Below, piece by piece: positions 44,743-53,695 of a stretch of 60,946 nucleotides of DNA. The stretch is from Alphaproteobacteria bacterium bin52. Lineage in GTDB: Bacteria; Pseudomonadota; Alphaproteobacteria; Thalassobaculales; Thalassobaculaceae. Position 1 is the stretch's first letter. The number at the start of each line of letters is the position of its first letter. The notes beneath the pieces are model-generated. The model was not told where the DNA came from. It did no database searches and saw only the letters and a list, made by a program, of their open reading frames with translations. The position numbers were made by a program, and so were the translations under genes. The stretch covers positions 1 through 60,946 of the forward strand of contig MPMT01000024.1 in NCBI GenBank assembly GCA_002238645.1, given 5' to 3'.

Positions 44743-45957
44743 ATGACAACCGAAGTATTCGTTCCCGCGCTCGGGGAGTCGGTCTCCGAGGCAACCGTGG
44801 CCGGATGGCGCGTCGAGCCCGGCGGAGCGGTCACGATGGACCAGCCGCTGGTCGAACTCGAGACCGACAAGGTCACGCTCGAGGTGAATGCTCCGGCCTC
44901 CGGCATCCTCGCCTCGATCGTTGCCGAGACCGGCTCGACCGTCACGGTGGGAGCATTGCTGGCCGTCATCGCCGAGGGTGCCGTGGCAGCGGCACCGGAA
45001 GCGGCGACCGCTCCGGCTCCGGCCGCCGGTTCCGACCCGGCACCGGTTCCGGCGACCCGGCCCGCGCCGCCAACGTCCGAGACCGTTCCCGCGCTCTCGC
45101 CGGCGGTACGCAGGCTGGTGAACGAACATGATCTCGATCCGGCGCGAATTGTTCCGAGCGGACGCGGTGGCCTGCTGCTGAAGGCCGACGTTCTGGCGGC
45201 GGTCGCCTCGGGCGATGCGCGGCGCGGGATCGCGCAAGCGCCGGAGCCGGAAGCGGAACCGCGCGAGGAGCGGGTACGCATGAGCCGGTTGCGCCAGGCG
45301 GTGGCCCGGCGCCTCAAGGAGGCGCAGAACACCGCGGCGATGCTCACCACCTACAACGAGGCCGACATGGGCGCCGTCATGGAACTCAGGTCGGAGTACC
45401 GCGATGCCTTCGAGGCCCGGCATGGCGTTCGCCTCGGGTTCATGTCCTTCTTCGTGAAGGCCTGTGTCGCGGCACTGCAGGAGCTTCCCGCCGTCAATGC
45501 AGAAATCTCGGGCGACGAGATCGTCTACAAGAACTACTACCACGTCGGGGTCGCCGTTGGGTCTCCCAGGGGCCTGGTGGTGCCGGTGCTGCGTGACGCC
45601 GACAAGATGGGGTTTGCCCGGATCGAGCAGGCCATCAACGAGTTGTCCGCGCGTGCGCGCGACGGCCGCCTGTCCCTGGAGGAACTCGCCGGGGGAACCT
45701 TTACCATCTCCAATGGCGGGGTGTTCGGGTCCCTGCTGTCGTCACCGATCCTCAATCCGCCCCAGTCAGGCATCCTCGGCATGCACAAGATCCAGCAGCG
45801 TCCGATGGCGATTGACGGCAGGGTCGAGATCCGGCCGATGATGTACCTGGCGCTGTCCTACGATCACCGCATCATTGACGGTCGGGAGGCGGTGACGTTC
45901 CTCGTTCGGGTGAAGGAGGCGATCGAGGATCCGCGACGCCTGCTGATCGACCTGTAG
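44743..45957 (+). CDS. sucB: 2-oxoglutarate dehydrogenase E2 (dihydrolipoyl succinyltransferase)
   Basis: This 404-residue core enzyme has a lipoyl domain at 1-77 with the modified Lys43 in [11 protein letters not shown], an Ala/Pro-rich swinging linker (about 80-112), a peripheral subunit-binding domain (about 115-155; [20 protein letters not shown]) and a catalytic domain (about 178-404). The catalytic domain carries the active-site [16 protein letters not shown] (His and Asp of HxxxDG). [20 protein letters not shown] and [20 protein letters not shown] are typical of the succinyl type. GGGGAGA precedes the ATG. Confidence 0.97.
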   Translation: MTTEVFVPALGESVSEATVAGWRVEPGGAVTMDQPLVELETDKVTLEVNAPASGILASIVAETGSTVTVGALLAVIAEGAVAAAPEAATAPAPAAGSDPAPVPATRPAPPTSETVPALSPAVRRLVNEHDLDPARIVPSGRGGLLLKADVLAAVASGDARRGIAQAPEPEAEPREERVRMSRLRQAVARRLKEAQNTAAMLTTYNEADMGAVMELRSEYRDAFEARHGVRLGFMSFFVKACVAALQELPAVNAEISGDEIVYKNYYHVGVAVGSPRGLVVPVLRDADKMGFARIEQAINELSARARDGRLSLEELAGGTFTISNGGVFGSLLSSPILNPPQSGILGMHKIQQRPMAIDGRVEIRPMMYLALSYDHRIIDGREAVTFLVRVKEAIEDPRRLLIDL

Positions 45958-45975
45958 CACGACCTGGAGGGACAG

Positions 45976-47376
45976 ATGGCTGACCATTACGACCTGGCCG
46001 TCATCGGGGCCGGGCCGGGAGGCTACGTCGCGGCGATCAGGGCCGCGCAGCTCGGCATGAAGGTGGCCTGCATCGACGAACGGCCAACCCTCGGCGGGAC
46101 CTGCCTGAACGTGGGCTGCATTCCCTCCAAGGCCCTCCTGTCGACGTCGGAGAAGTTTGCCGCTGCCCGTGCCGGCATGTCGAGGATCGGCATCGAAACC
46201 GGCGAGGTGACGCTCAACCTGGCGAACATGCTGGCCCACAAGGAGAAGGTCGTGCACGACCTGACCCGGGGAATCGAGTTCCTGTTCTCGAAGAACGGAG
46301 TTTCCCGGATCACCGGAACCGCACGCATCGAGGCCGTCGGCAGGGTTGCGGTCGAGGGTGACGGATCGAACCACGTGCAGGCCGACCGTATCATGATCGC
46401 CACCGGTTCGGACTCGATGCCGCTCGACGGGCTCGAGGTCGACGAACGTCGTGTGGTCACCTCGACCGGGGCGCTGTCATTCGAACAGGTGCCGGAACAC
46501 CTGGTTGTGGTCGGTGGCGGCTACATCGGCCTGGAGATGGGCTCGGTCTGGTCCCGTCTCGGATCGCGTGTCACGGTGATCGAGTTCCTCGACCGGATCG
46601 TCCCAGGAATGGACCGCGAGATCGGCGAGCGGTTTCGCCGCGCCCTGCGCCGGCAGGGATTGCAGTTCAGGCTGTCGACCCGGGTTACCGGGGCGACGGT
46701 TTGCGATGACGCCATCGCCGTTGCGCTCGAGCCGGCGCAGGGTGGTGATGCCGAAACCGTGGAGTGCGACGCGGTCCTGGTGGCGATCGGCCGCAGGCCG
46801 AGGACGGCCGGCCTCGGGCTGGAGGAACTCGGGGTTGCGCGCGACCGGCACGGGTTCATCGAGGTGGACGAGGATTTCGAGACTTCGGTGTCCGGCATCT
46901 TCGCGATCGGCGACTGCATTCGCGGACCGATGCTGGCGCACAAGGCGGAGGAGGACGGTGTTGCGGCCGTGGAGATCATGGCCGGGCTGTCGGCACATGT
47001 CGACTACGCGCTGGTTCCGGGCATCGTCTACACCCATCCGGAAGTTGCGGCGATCGGCGAGACCGAGGAGACGCTGAAGGAGGGCGGGGTTTCCTATCGC
47101 AGGGGCGTGTTCCCGTTCAGCGCCAACAGCCGGGCACGCGCAAGCGGTGATATCGAAGGTCTGGTGAAGATGCTGGCGCACGCCGATACCGACCGGGTGC
47201 TCGGCGTACACATCATCGGCCCGGAGGCCGGCACTCTCATCCACGAGTGCGCCGCGGTGATGGCGTTTGGCGGTTCGGCCGAGGACATCGCCCGGACCTG
47301 TCACGGCCACCCGACGCTGAGCGAGGCGGTGAAGGAAGCGGCACTCGCGGTGGATGAACGCCCGATCCACGCCTGA
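45976..47376 (+). CDS. lpd: Dihydrolipoyl dehydrogenase (E3)
   Basis: This 466-residue FAD flavoprotein reoxidises the lipoyl group of SucB with NAD. FAD motif GAGPGG is at 11-16. The redox disulfide is Cys43/Cys48 in GGTCLNVGCIPSKALL. NAD-binding motif GGGYIGLEMGSVWSRLG and FAD signature SGIFAIGDCIRGPMLAHKA follow. The catalytic His-Glu pair of the dimer interface is in CHGHPTLSEAVKEAAL. Its place directly after sucAB (18 bp) marks it as the E3 of the oxoglutarate complex; a separate copy for pyruvate dehydrogenase may exist elsewhere. Confidence 0.97.
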   Translation: MADHYDLAVIGAGPGGYVAAIRAAQLGMKVACIDERPTLGGTCLNVGCIPSKALLSTSEKFAAARAGMSRIGIETGEVTLNLANMLAHKEKVVHDLTRGIEFLFSKNGVSRITGTARIEAVGRVAVEGDGSNHVQADRIMIATGSDSMPLDGLEVDERRVVTSTGALSFEQVPEHLVVVGGGYIGLEMGSVWSRLGSRVTVIEFLDRIVPGMDREIGERFRRALRRQGLQFRLSTRVTGATVCDDAIAVALEPAQGGDAETVECDAVLVAIGRRPRTAGLGLEELGVARDRHGFIEVDEDFETSVSGIFAIGDCIRGPMLAHKAEEDGVAAVEIMAGLSAHVDYALVPGIVYTHPEVAAIGETEETLKEGGVSYRRGVFPFSANSRARASGDIEGLVKMLAHADTDRVLGVHIIGPEAGTLIHECAAVMAFGGSAEDIARTCHGHPTLSEAVKEAALAVDERPIHA

Positions 47377-47600
47377 ATGCCATGGCCCGGGCGCGGCCGC
47401 TCGTTGCCGGGTCGCCGTTCGCCGTCGTCCCCGGGAGGCACCCGCACACCACCGGCTATCGATAGCCGCCAGGCGGCGATGCAATCCGGTTCCGGCGGCC
47501 GGTGACCGGCACCGAGCCCGGATCGCGGCGCATTCGGGACGCTGGCCGGCATGTTCCGCACATCCGGGCGATGAACCAGGCGGCTTTCACCCGCCAGACC

Positions 47601-47636
47601 GGCGCCACTGCTTCACCGAGAGGCAACAGTGGCGCC
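47601..47636. terminator. Hairpin between converging lpd and TauD-like genes
   Basis: The arms GGCGCCACTG (47601-47610) and CAGTGGCGCC (47627-47636) are a perfect 10-bp inverted repeat with a 16-nt loop, just beyond the stop of the minus-strand dioxygenase gene. There is no T tract. A separate perfect 14-bp palindrome GGCTATCGATAGCC lies at 47454-47467. The remaining 270 bp hold no gene. Confidence 0.45.
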
Positions 47637-47649
47637 AAACGATATCGGG

Positions 47650-48555
47650 TCAGCCGCGGGCGGCCGCGGCCGGCGCGAAATCGTCGGCCCTGTCGTCGCG
47701 CCCGGTCGAGACGAGGTCGTGCTCCGGGTCTCCCGCCACCCGCACATGACGCATGACCCGCGGCAGGGCGTAGTCATAGGCGCCGGCCCGGTGCAGGACG
47801 CAGCGATTGTCCCAGATCATCAGGTCGCCCGGCTGCCACCGATGCGTATAGACGCGCGGCGGCGAACATGCGTGCTCGAGCAGCCTGTCGAGCAGTGCCT
47901 GTGCCTCCCGGTCTTCCATTCCGGGGATCCGGAAGGCGTGCCGTCCGATGAACAGCGAGCGGCGCCCGGTCGCCGGGTGCACCTTGACAAGCGGGCGCAG
48001 CGGTGCGCCCCGCGTGTGATAGCCGTAGCCGTCTCCGGTCCTGAAGACAAATCCGGCCTTGGCCTGCGATGCGTAGAGCGAGTGGTAGGCCGACAGCCCT
48101 TCGATCTGACCGCGGGTTGCGTCGTCGAGCGTGTCCCAGGCGTCCCGCATGTCCGCGAGTTCGGTGTCGCCGCCCCGTTCAGGGACGATCTCGGCCGCGA
48201 GGGCCGACGCCTTGGCGGCAAGCGGCATGTAGGAGCTATCGGTGTGCCACCCTTCGTTGCCCCGCAACGTCTGGTAGCGCTTCTCCTCGCTGTCCATCAC
48301 CGTGCCGTCCGGCTTCAGGTTGCTGATGCGGACCACCTTCTGGCCGTCACGCAGGAATTCGATGGCGCCGAAGTGTTCGGCGAAGGCAATGTGCTCGTCG
48401 TCGCTGAGGTGCAGGGCGGGGAACACCAGTGCCGCGTGGCGGTGGAATGCGTCCTCGATCTCCTGCCACTCGGCCCCGGTGAGCTGCAGGGCCGGCGGAA
48501 CCCCGGTGACACGTGCTCCGAGCGAGCAGTCAAGCGGTGTGATCTCAAGCATCAT
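47650..48555 (-). CDS. TauD/TfdA-family Fe(II)/2-oxoglutarate dioxygenase
   Basis: This 301-residue cytosolic oxygenase has the iron-binding HxD as His104/Asp106 in EGWHTDSSYM and the distal His in RCVLHRAGAYDYALPRVM, where the nearby Arg (MRHVR) should bind 2-oxoglutarate. The N-terminal HAALVFPALHLSDDEHIAFA fits the family. Known members release sulfite from taurine or attack 2,4-D and other acids, and the substrate here is unknown. It is adjacent to the 2-oxoglutarate dehydrogenase block but transcribed toward it, so no functional link is shown. GGGGA precedes the ATG. Confidence 0.9.
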   Translation of the reverse strand: MMLEITPLDCSLGARVTGVPPALQLTGAEWQEIEDAFHRHAALVFPALHLSDDEHIAFAEHFGAIEFLRDGQKVVRISNLKPDGTVMDSEEKRYQTLRGNEGWHTDSSYMPLAAKASALAAEIVPERGGDTELADMRDAWDTLDDATRGQIEGLSAYHSLYASQAKAGFVFRTGDGYGYHTRGAPLRPLVKVHPATGRRSLFIGRHAFRIPGMEDREAQALLDRLLEHACSPPRVYTHRWQPGDLMIWDNRCVLHRAGAYDYALPRVMRHVRVAGDPEHDLVSTGRDDRADDFAPAAAARG

Positions 48556-48797
48556 GTGGTCCCCTTCGCCGTGCGTGCAGTACCTGTCGGAGCGTACAGT
48601 GTCTCAGGTTGGCCCTGCCGGGACAATGCCGGAGCACGAACCCCGGTCGGTGATTCGGTCCGCTGGTGCCGGGACCCTGACACTGGTCGCGGTGAAGCGT
48701 GCCACGACTCCTGGACCGGGTGCCACGGGTGTCGATCTGCGATCGGTGGCACTCGGCACCGGCGTGCGGGCGCTCGTGTCTCCTGCGGGCGGTACAC

Positions 48798-48965
48798 CCG
48801 GCCCCGGCGGCGTGACTGCCACTTCCTCCAGGTGCGGGTGACCTCGTAGCGAAAGCGTGCGAGGCATGCGCTGTTCCCCCTGATCCCGCAGTAGGTGCGG
48901 TGTCCCCGGATGATCTGCGCAAGACGAGACTGCTGGTCACGGAGCGGTCGGTGCCTGTTGCGCCG
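48798..48965 (-). pseudogene. Group II intron reverse transcriptase/maturase fragment
   Basis: About 55 residues match the maturase (thumb/X) region at the C-terminus of group II intron-encoded proteins: RRNRHRPLRDQQSRLAQIIR, GHRTYCGIRGNSACLARFRY and EVTRTWRKWQSRRR. The pattern LxxIIRGHxxYxGIxGNxxxLxxFxYxVTRxWxKW is characteristic. The reverse transcriptase core and the usual ending LPPxRI-type tail are absent or in another frame. The intron RNA boundaries were not identified. Confidence 0.7.
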
Positions 48966-49333
48966 GCACCGGTGCGAGACGGACCTGGGCCGCCCGCGCG
49001 AAGCGTGCCTTTGCCGTGCAGCGCGACAAACAGCCTGAGACCCACGCCACAAGCTGGATGGGATGGAGGAGGGTGGCTTCCCGCGGGCACGCATTGCTCC
49101 CTCGGCACCGGCGTTGCGAGATTGAACCCGCCCGGTTGCGCGCTGCGGAGTCCCTGGGCCCGGACCGCGGTTCTCGCGCCACCACGGGTCGCCCGGCCGG
49201 TCCGGATCGGGCGGGCCCCTCCATTCGGAACTGCGCTTCGGCTGACCTTCCTCGCAAGGAGGGTCATCCGGCGTCACATCCTGTGTATATGGCAGGTGTG
49301 GAGGTGTAAGGTTAGGTGAGAACGCCGCACCGC

Positions 49334-49362
49334 TTGGGACCAGCAGCGCGGCATGTTATGTT
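49334..49362 (+). promoter_or_regulatory. Possible promoter of the ABC importer operon
   Basis: TTGGGA (49334-49339), 17 bp, then TATGTT (49357-49362) precede the operon inside an AT-rich patch (GTTATGTTATAATATATGG) that stands out from the GC-rich surroundings. A perfect TATAAT at 49362-49367 has no well-spaced -35. A metal-responsive regulator could bind here, but no defined box is recognised. Confidence 0.35.
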
Positions 49363-49405
49363 ATAATATATGGCGCTTGCGCCAACAACGACCCGTGCGA
49401 CACAG

Positions 49406-50230
49406 ATGAGCCACAAAATCGACGGTGAGATCGCGCTGAACCTCGACGGGCTGGGCTACAGCGCCCCGAATGGCGCTGTTCTCCTGGACGCGGTTACGCT
49501 GCATCTGCACCCGGGCGATATCCTCGCCGTCGTTGGTCTGAACGGCGCGGGCAAGAGCACGCTGATCCGGTTGCTGGCGGGACTGTTGGAGCCCTCGGCC
49601 GGAACGATCGAGCTGCAGGGCCGATCCTATGCAACGCTCTCCGGTGCCGAGCGGGCCCGTCGGATCGCCTATGTCGGCCAGCACGACGATGCCGACGGAC
49701 GGTTGCTGCTGCACCACTATGTCGCCCTGGGCACGCTGCCGCATCGCGCCATGCTGTCCGCTGCCGAAGTGGACGACCGGGTCGACCATGCGCTGCACCA
49801 GGTGGGTCTGGCCGCGAACGCTGCGGCACGGCTGGACCAGTTGTCTGGGGGCGAGCGTCAGCGAGCCAAGTTCGCCCGCGCCATCTGCCAGGTGCCGAGC
49901 CTGTTGCTGCTGGACGAGCCGACAAACCATCTCGACCCCGCCGCCAAGGGTGCGCTGCTGTCCGCGGCCATGCGGCTGGGGATCACGGTCGTGACCGCCC
50001 TGCACGAACTGACCCTGATCGAGGCCTTCGCCAGCCATGTCGCGGTGCTGCGGCAGGGGCGGCTCGCTGCCTATGGGCACCCCGCAGAGATCTTCACCAC
50101 CGACACGGTGCGGGAGATCTTCGGTGTACACCTGTACCGCCTGGCGCATCCGCACGAACAGCGCATCCTGCCGTCGCTGGACATCGCAATCGGCGATCAC
50201 GCCGACTTCGCTCCCGGCGATCGAACCTGA
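49406..50230 (+). CDS. ABC transporter ATP-binding protein, FecE/BtuD type
   Basis: This 274-residue ATPase has Walker A GLNGAGKS at 44-51, Q-loop YVGQHDDAD, signature LSGGERQRAKFARAI, Walker B LLLLDEPTNHLD and switch His in TALHELTLIEAFA. It energises import of an iron-siderophore, heme or cobalamin-like ligand together with the two genes downstream (12 and 17 bp gaps). The ATG at 49406 is preferred; the earlier ATG at 49370 lies at the predicted transcription start. The order ATPase, binding protein, permease is less usual than binding protein first. No TonB-dependent receptor is next to it. Confidence 0.92.
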   Translation: MSHKIDGEIALNLDGLGYSAPNGAVLLDAVTLHLHPGDILAVVGLNGAGKSTLIRLLAGLLEPSAGTIELQGRSYATLSGAERARRIAYVGQHDDADGRLLLHHYVALGTLPHRAMLSAAEVDDRVDHALHQVGLAANAAARLDQLSGGERQRAKFARAICQVPSLLLLDEPTNHLDPAAKGALLSAAMRLGITVVTALHELTLIEAFASHVAVLRQGRLAAYGHPAEIFTTDTVREIFGVHLYRLAHPHEQRILPSLDIAIGDHADFAPGDRT

Positions 50231-50242
50231 AGGACATTCGAC

Positions 50243-51205
50243 ATGACCCACCGACCGATGGTGCGCGCCCTTGCGGGCGTCGCCGTCGCCATGATGTTCG
50301 GTACCGCCCAGGCCGAGCCCGTCACGGTCGACAATTGCGGCACGCCGCTGACCTTCGACACGATGCCCGAACGCATGGTCGTGCACGACATCAACATGTC
50401 CGAGATGGCCTTTGCACTGGGTCTGCAGGACAGGATGGTCGGCGTAACCGGCATCACCGGTTGGTACAAGACCACGCCGGAATTCGATGAAGCGCGGGGT
50501 TCAATCCCGGAACTGGCGCCAAAGTATCCGACCATCGAGAATCTGGTCGCGGCAACGCCAGACCTGTACTTTGCCGGTTGGTATTACGGCATGCGGCCAG
50601 GCGGCGACGTGACGCCCGAGACGCTGGCACCACACGGGATCAAGACCCTGATCCTGACCGAAAGCTGTGTCCACCTGGACAAGTCCCGTCCCGCCGCGTC
50701 GCTGGAACTGCTGTTCACGGATGTGGAACGCCTGGGCAAGATCTTCGGCAAGGAGGCTGAAGCCGCAGTGCTTGTCGCCGGCTGGAAAGCCAGGGTAACC
50801 GAGATCAAGGCGACGGTGGGCGACGTTTCCGGTACGCGGGTGTTCCTGTACGACTCGGGCGAAGACAAGCCGTTCACCGCGGGCAAATTCGCCATGCCGA
50901 CCGCGATGATCGAAGCGCTGGGTGCGACCAACATCACCGGCGGGATGGATACCAGCTGGGGAACAACCTCGTGGGAGGCGGTGGCCGCCGCAGACCCCGG
51001 GTTCCTGATCCTGCTGGACTACCAGTCCGGTGGCGGTGCGACCGATCTTCTTGAGTTCCTGCAGTCACATCCGGTGATAAAGCACACGACCGCGGTCAGG
51101 AACAAGGCCTATGTGGCGCTCCGCTACGAGGAACTGACGCCCGGTCCGGCGAACATCGAAGCGATGGCCAGGATGGCCAAGGCCATGAAAGATGCCATGA
51201 ACTGA
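50243..51205 (+). CDS. Periplasmic substrate-binding protein, FecB/BtuF type
   Basis: This 320-residue class III binding protein has a signal peptide (residues 1-24, ending AQA). Its two lobes are joined by a long helix (SLELLFTDVERLGKIFGKEA). Typical landmarks are FDTMPERMVVHDINMSEMAF in lobe 1 and LGATNITGGMDTSWGTTSWE in lobe 2. Ligands of the family are siderophores, heme, vitamin B12 or similar metal chelates; nothing in the sequence decides between them. It delivers the ligand to the permease encoded 17 bp downstream. Confidence 0.92.
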   Translation: MTHRPMVRALAGVAVAMMFGTAQAEPVTVDNCGTPLTFDTMPERMVVHDINMSEMAFALGLQDRMVGVTGITGWYKTTPEFDEARGSIPELAPKYPTIENLVAATPDLYFAGWYYGMRPGGDVTPETLAPHGIKTLILTESCVHLDKSRPAASLELLFTDVERLGKIFGKEAEAAVLVAGWKARVTEIKATVGDVSGTRVFLYDSGEDKPFTAGKFAMPTAMIEALGATNITGGMDTSWGTTSWEAVAAADPGFLILLDYQSGGGATDLLEFLQSHPVIKHTTAVRNKAYVALRYEELTPGPANIEAMARMAKAMKDAMN

Positions 51206-51222
51206 CCCGCCGGAAACCCGCC

Positions 51223-52206
51223 ATGCGGCTCGCCGTCGTCCTTGCGCTTGGCCTGGTGGGCGTATTCGGGCTGCTGCTGGTTGCGGTGGCCGTCGGCTCG
51301 ACCCAGCTCGGCGTTGCCCGGGTCATCGACGTGGTGCTGGCCGGTCCCGGAACCGAACCGATCAGTCGGATCGTGTTCGATCTGCGACTGCCGCGAGCGC
51401 TGCTGGCGGTGATCGTCGGTGCGGGTCTCGGAATGGTCGGGGTCGTGCTGCAGACCCTGACCCGCAACGACCTGGCGGACCCCTTCCTGTTCGGACTGTC
51501 GTCCGGTGCTGCGGCCGGCGCGGTGGTGGTAATCACGGTCACCGGCAACGTACTCGGCTTCTGGACGCTGCCGGTGGCGGCGTTCGCAGGTGGTCTCATC
51601 GCCTCGCTGATCGTGCTCGGCCTGTTTGGCCGACTGGTCCGGCAGGGGGCCAGCCAGATGGTGCTGGCCGGCCTGGCGGTGTCGTTCCTGTTCCTGTCGC
51701 TGACGTACTATCTCATCTTCGCTGGCGATCAGCGCGCAGCCCATTCCGTGCTGTTCTGGACGCTGGGCGGGCTGGGTCTGGCGAACTGGGACGTGCTGCC
51801 CATTGCGGCGGTCGGGCTGACGGCAATCGGTGCCCTCGCCCTGCTTGCTCATCGGAGCCTCGACGCGCTGCTGGCCGGCGACGACGCCGCGGTTACGCTG
51901 GGCGTGAACGTCACCCGCTTTCGGCAGTTGACCTTCCTGGTCTGTGCCTTTGCGACCGCCAGCTTCGTCGCGCTCACCGGCGTGATCGGCTTTATCGGTT
52001 TGATGGTGCCCCATCTGGCGCGTGGTCTCGTCGGTCCGCTGCATGGCGCGCTGATGCTGACCTCGGCCGTGATCGGCGCCGCCCTGCTGCTGGCCAGCGA
52101 TATTGCTGCGCGCACGCTGCTGGCCCCGCAGGAATTGCCGATCGGTGTGCTGACCACCTCGATCGGCGCGGTGTTCGTTCTGTTCCTGGTGCGCCGGACG
52201 CCGTGA
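51223..52206 (+). CDS. ABC transporter permease, FecCD/BtuC family
   Basis: This 327-residue inner-membrane permease has about nine to ten hydrophobic helices. Family motifs include DLRLPRALLAVIVGAGLGMV, QTLTRNDLADPFLFGLSSGA and GVIGFIGLMVPHLARGLVGP. It should form a homodimer since only one permease gene is present. Translation begins 17 bp after the binding protein stop. The operon appears to end here; a perfect palindrome 52531-52553 lies 325 bp downstream. Confidence 0.94.
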   Translation: MRLAVVLALGLVGVFGLLLVAVAVGSTQLGVARVIDVVLAGPGTEPISRIVFDLRLPRALLAVIVGAGLGMVGVVLQTLTRNDLADPFLFGLSSGAAAGAVVVITVTGNVLGFWTLPVAAFAGGLIASLIVLGLFGRLVRQGASQMVLAGLAVSFLFLSLTYYLIFAGDQRAAHSVLFWTLGGLGLANWDVLPIAAVGLTAIGALALLAHRSLDALLAGDDAAVTLGVNVTRFRQLTFLVCAFATASFVALTGVIGFIGLMVPHLARGLVGPLHGALMLTSAVIGAALLLASDIAARTLLAPQELPIGVLTTSIGAVFVLFLVRRTP

Positions 52207-52723
52207 CGGCGACCGCGGTCACCCGCTTCGTGGCTGCGCGACTGGAACCGGTACGCCAGGCGATCTGATGACGTCGAGCATCATGTCGACGACAGTCCCG
52301 GCCCGCCGGTCGATTGGTGTGGCTGCCGCCTCAGGCAGGCCGGGGCGGTGCGCAAGAGACCACCGCACGCTGTCGCGGCGGTCAAGGACCTCGCCTGCGA
52401 TACCCGGGCTCCTGATGACGCATCCCGTCCGAGTTTCGAGTTGCGGCTCGAAGCCGGGGCGGGCCATGCCTGCGGGAAGTCGCCCTGTCGTTTCAGGCGT
52501 GCGGCCGTGAGCGGTTCAAGTAGCACTCCGGTATCCCGCCCGGGGCGGGATACTCCCGGTGTTCCCGGACTTGCATGACTCTCCTCACTGAACAAGGACA
52601 TCATGGCCACATTCGGGTCATCCGGAAAACCGGTTCTCCTGGTTTTCCGGGCGAGTTGGCCTGGCTTTGGCCCCGGTGCCTGCTGTCGACCTCCCGGGAC
52701 AGCTTGCATGGCGAGGGCGGACT
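52207..52723. other. Gene-poor gap with perfect palindrome
   Basis: No gene is recognised between the ABC permease and the XRE regulator. A perfect 11-1-11 inverted repeat, GTATCCCGCCC G GGGCGGGATAC, lies at 52531-52553 and could act as a bidirectional stop or 3' stability element for the two converging units. Confidence 0.4.
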
Positions 52724-53566
52724 TCAGGCAGGGCCTGCTGCCCGTGTGGCCAGCTGGTCCAGGACCAGGTGGGTCTCGTCCGCCGACGCGCACTCACGGA
52801 CCAGTCGGTCGAAGTGCCGGGCCAGCGCCCGGACCTGGTCGCTGGCGGTGACGACCAGGTAGGAGTGTCCGAGGTAGATGGCGGCCCTCTTCATGGCGAA
52901 CACCGTCAGCGGTGCGCAGAAACTGTTCTGCAGGTCGAACAGGTGCAGCCGCACGGTGGGGTAGGACGCCTCGACCAGCTCGGCCATGTGCCGAAGCTGC
53001 GTGACCCTGTCGCCGCGGCTGACCGCGCTCCACACGCCACTGCCTTCGGCCAGCGCCTCGAGTTCCTGGCGCGGCATGCAGATCTCCATGTCGAGGTCGC
53101 CGATGCGGACATCCGAGAGCAGGTTCTGGCCCAGGCGCGCCAGCGCCTGGTCGCGTTCCGGTTCCGCACCGTATCCGTCAAGCGCCGGGTGACGCAGCAC
53201 ATCGGGGAGCACGGCCGGAACGTAGCGGATCTTGCCGCCCTCGGCTTCCCGGCGCCATCGGTCGAGCGGGGAACGGCCGTCATCGGCCATTGCGAGTTCG
53301 ATCTGGACACTGCCGCGAACTTCCTGGCCGGCCTCCGGGGAGTTCGCAAGTCCGAGCAGCCAGTCCGTCGGCACGCTGGTGGTCTCACTGATCCGGCGCA
53401 GGGTATCGGCGCGCGGCAGGCGGTGCTGCTCAGGATCGAGGAACTGTGACAGCGCCGACCTGTCGACACCCGTGAGCCGGGAAAACCGGGCTGCAGTTCC
53501 GCCGTTCCGGGCCATCAGGTCCGCCAGGCGCTGACGGAACAGGTCGGCGATGGCGCGCTTGTTCAT
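52724..53566 (-). CDS. XRE-family helix-turn-helix regulator with large C-terminal domain
   Basis: This 280-residue protein has an N-terminal HTH (residues about 6-65; RNGGTAARFSRLTGVDRSAL followed by SQFLDPEQHRLPRADTLRRI). A 200-residue C-terminal region (YPTVRLHLFDLQNSFCAPLT, GHSYLVVTASDQVRALARHF) is of no known catalytic type, probably a ligand or dimerisation domain. The ATG at 53566 has AGGA upstream; a longer frame to 53644 crosses the promoter region. It is divergent from the fatty acid desaturase gene, with a palindrome between them, so it likely controls that gene and itself. Confidence 0.87.
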   Translation of the reverse strand: MNKRAIADLFRQRLADLMARNGGTAARFSRLTGVDRSALSQFLDPEQHRLPRADTLRRISETTSVPTDWLLGLANSPEAGQEVRGSVQIELAMADDGRSPLDRWRREAEGGKIRYVPAVLPDVLRHPALDGYGAEPERDQALARLGQNLLSDVRIGDLDMEICMPRQELEALAEGSGVWSAVSRGDRVTQLRHMAELVEASYPTVRLHLFDLQNSFCAPLTVFAMKRAAIYLGHSYLVVTASDQVRALARHFDRLVRECASADETHLVLDQLATRAAGPA

Positions 53567-53695
53567 TGTCTCGTCCTGTACATATAATACACAAGAAATC
53601 ACGTTAACACATTGAATTGATCCATTCAAATGTTTTAGATGCATTCGTTACGGACATTCGCATTGATGATTTTTTGGAGGTTGTGATGATGCCGT
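53567..53695. promoter_or_regulatory. Divergent control region of XRE regulator and desaturase
   Basis: An AT-rich 129-bp spacer contains TTGAAT-TGATCC-ATTCAA (about 53614-53631), a perfect 6-bp-arm inverted repeat whose extended arms CATTGAAT/ATTCAAATG match with one gap. It also contains TATAAT at 53584-53589. The palindrome is a candidate operator for the adjacent regulator. Confidence 0.5.

Larger units (their letters stand above)
48556..49369. other. Gene-poor region with a group II intron scrap
   Basis: Apart from the reverse transcriptase fragment listed separately (48798-48965) I see no gene in these 810 bp. Long minus frames cover it (to 49277) but only that short part resembles a protein family. 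Confidence 0.4.

Noticed and set aside
41440..45543. 1367-residue open frame on the minus strand
   Set aside because: It is antisense to sucA and sucB, which are clear genes; GC-rich codon bias keeps the opposite frame open. No family resemblance.
48545..49267. A 240-residue gene containing PPPSHPACGVGLRLFVALHG
   Set aside because: A different frame of the same stretch carries the group II maturase signature, and this frame has no family pattern.
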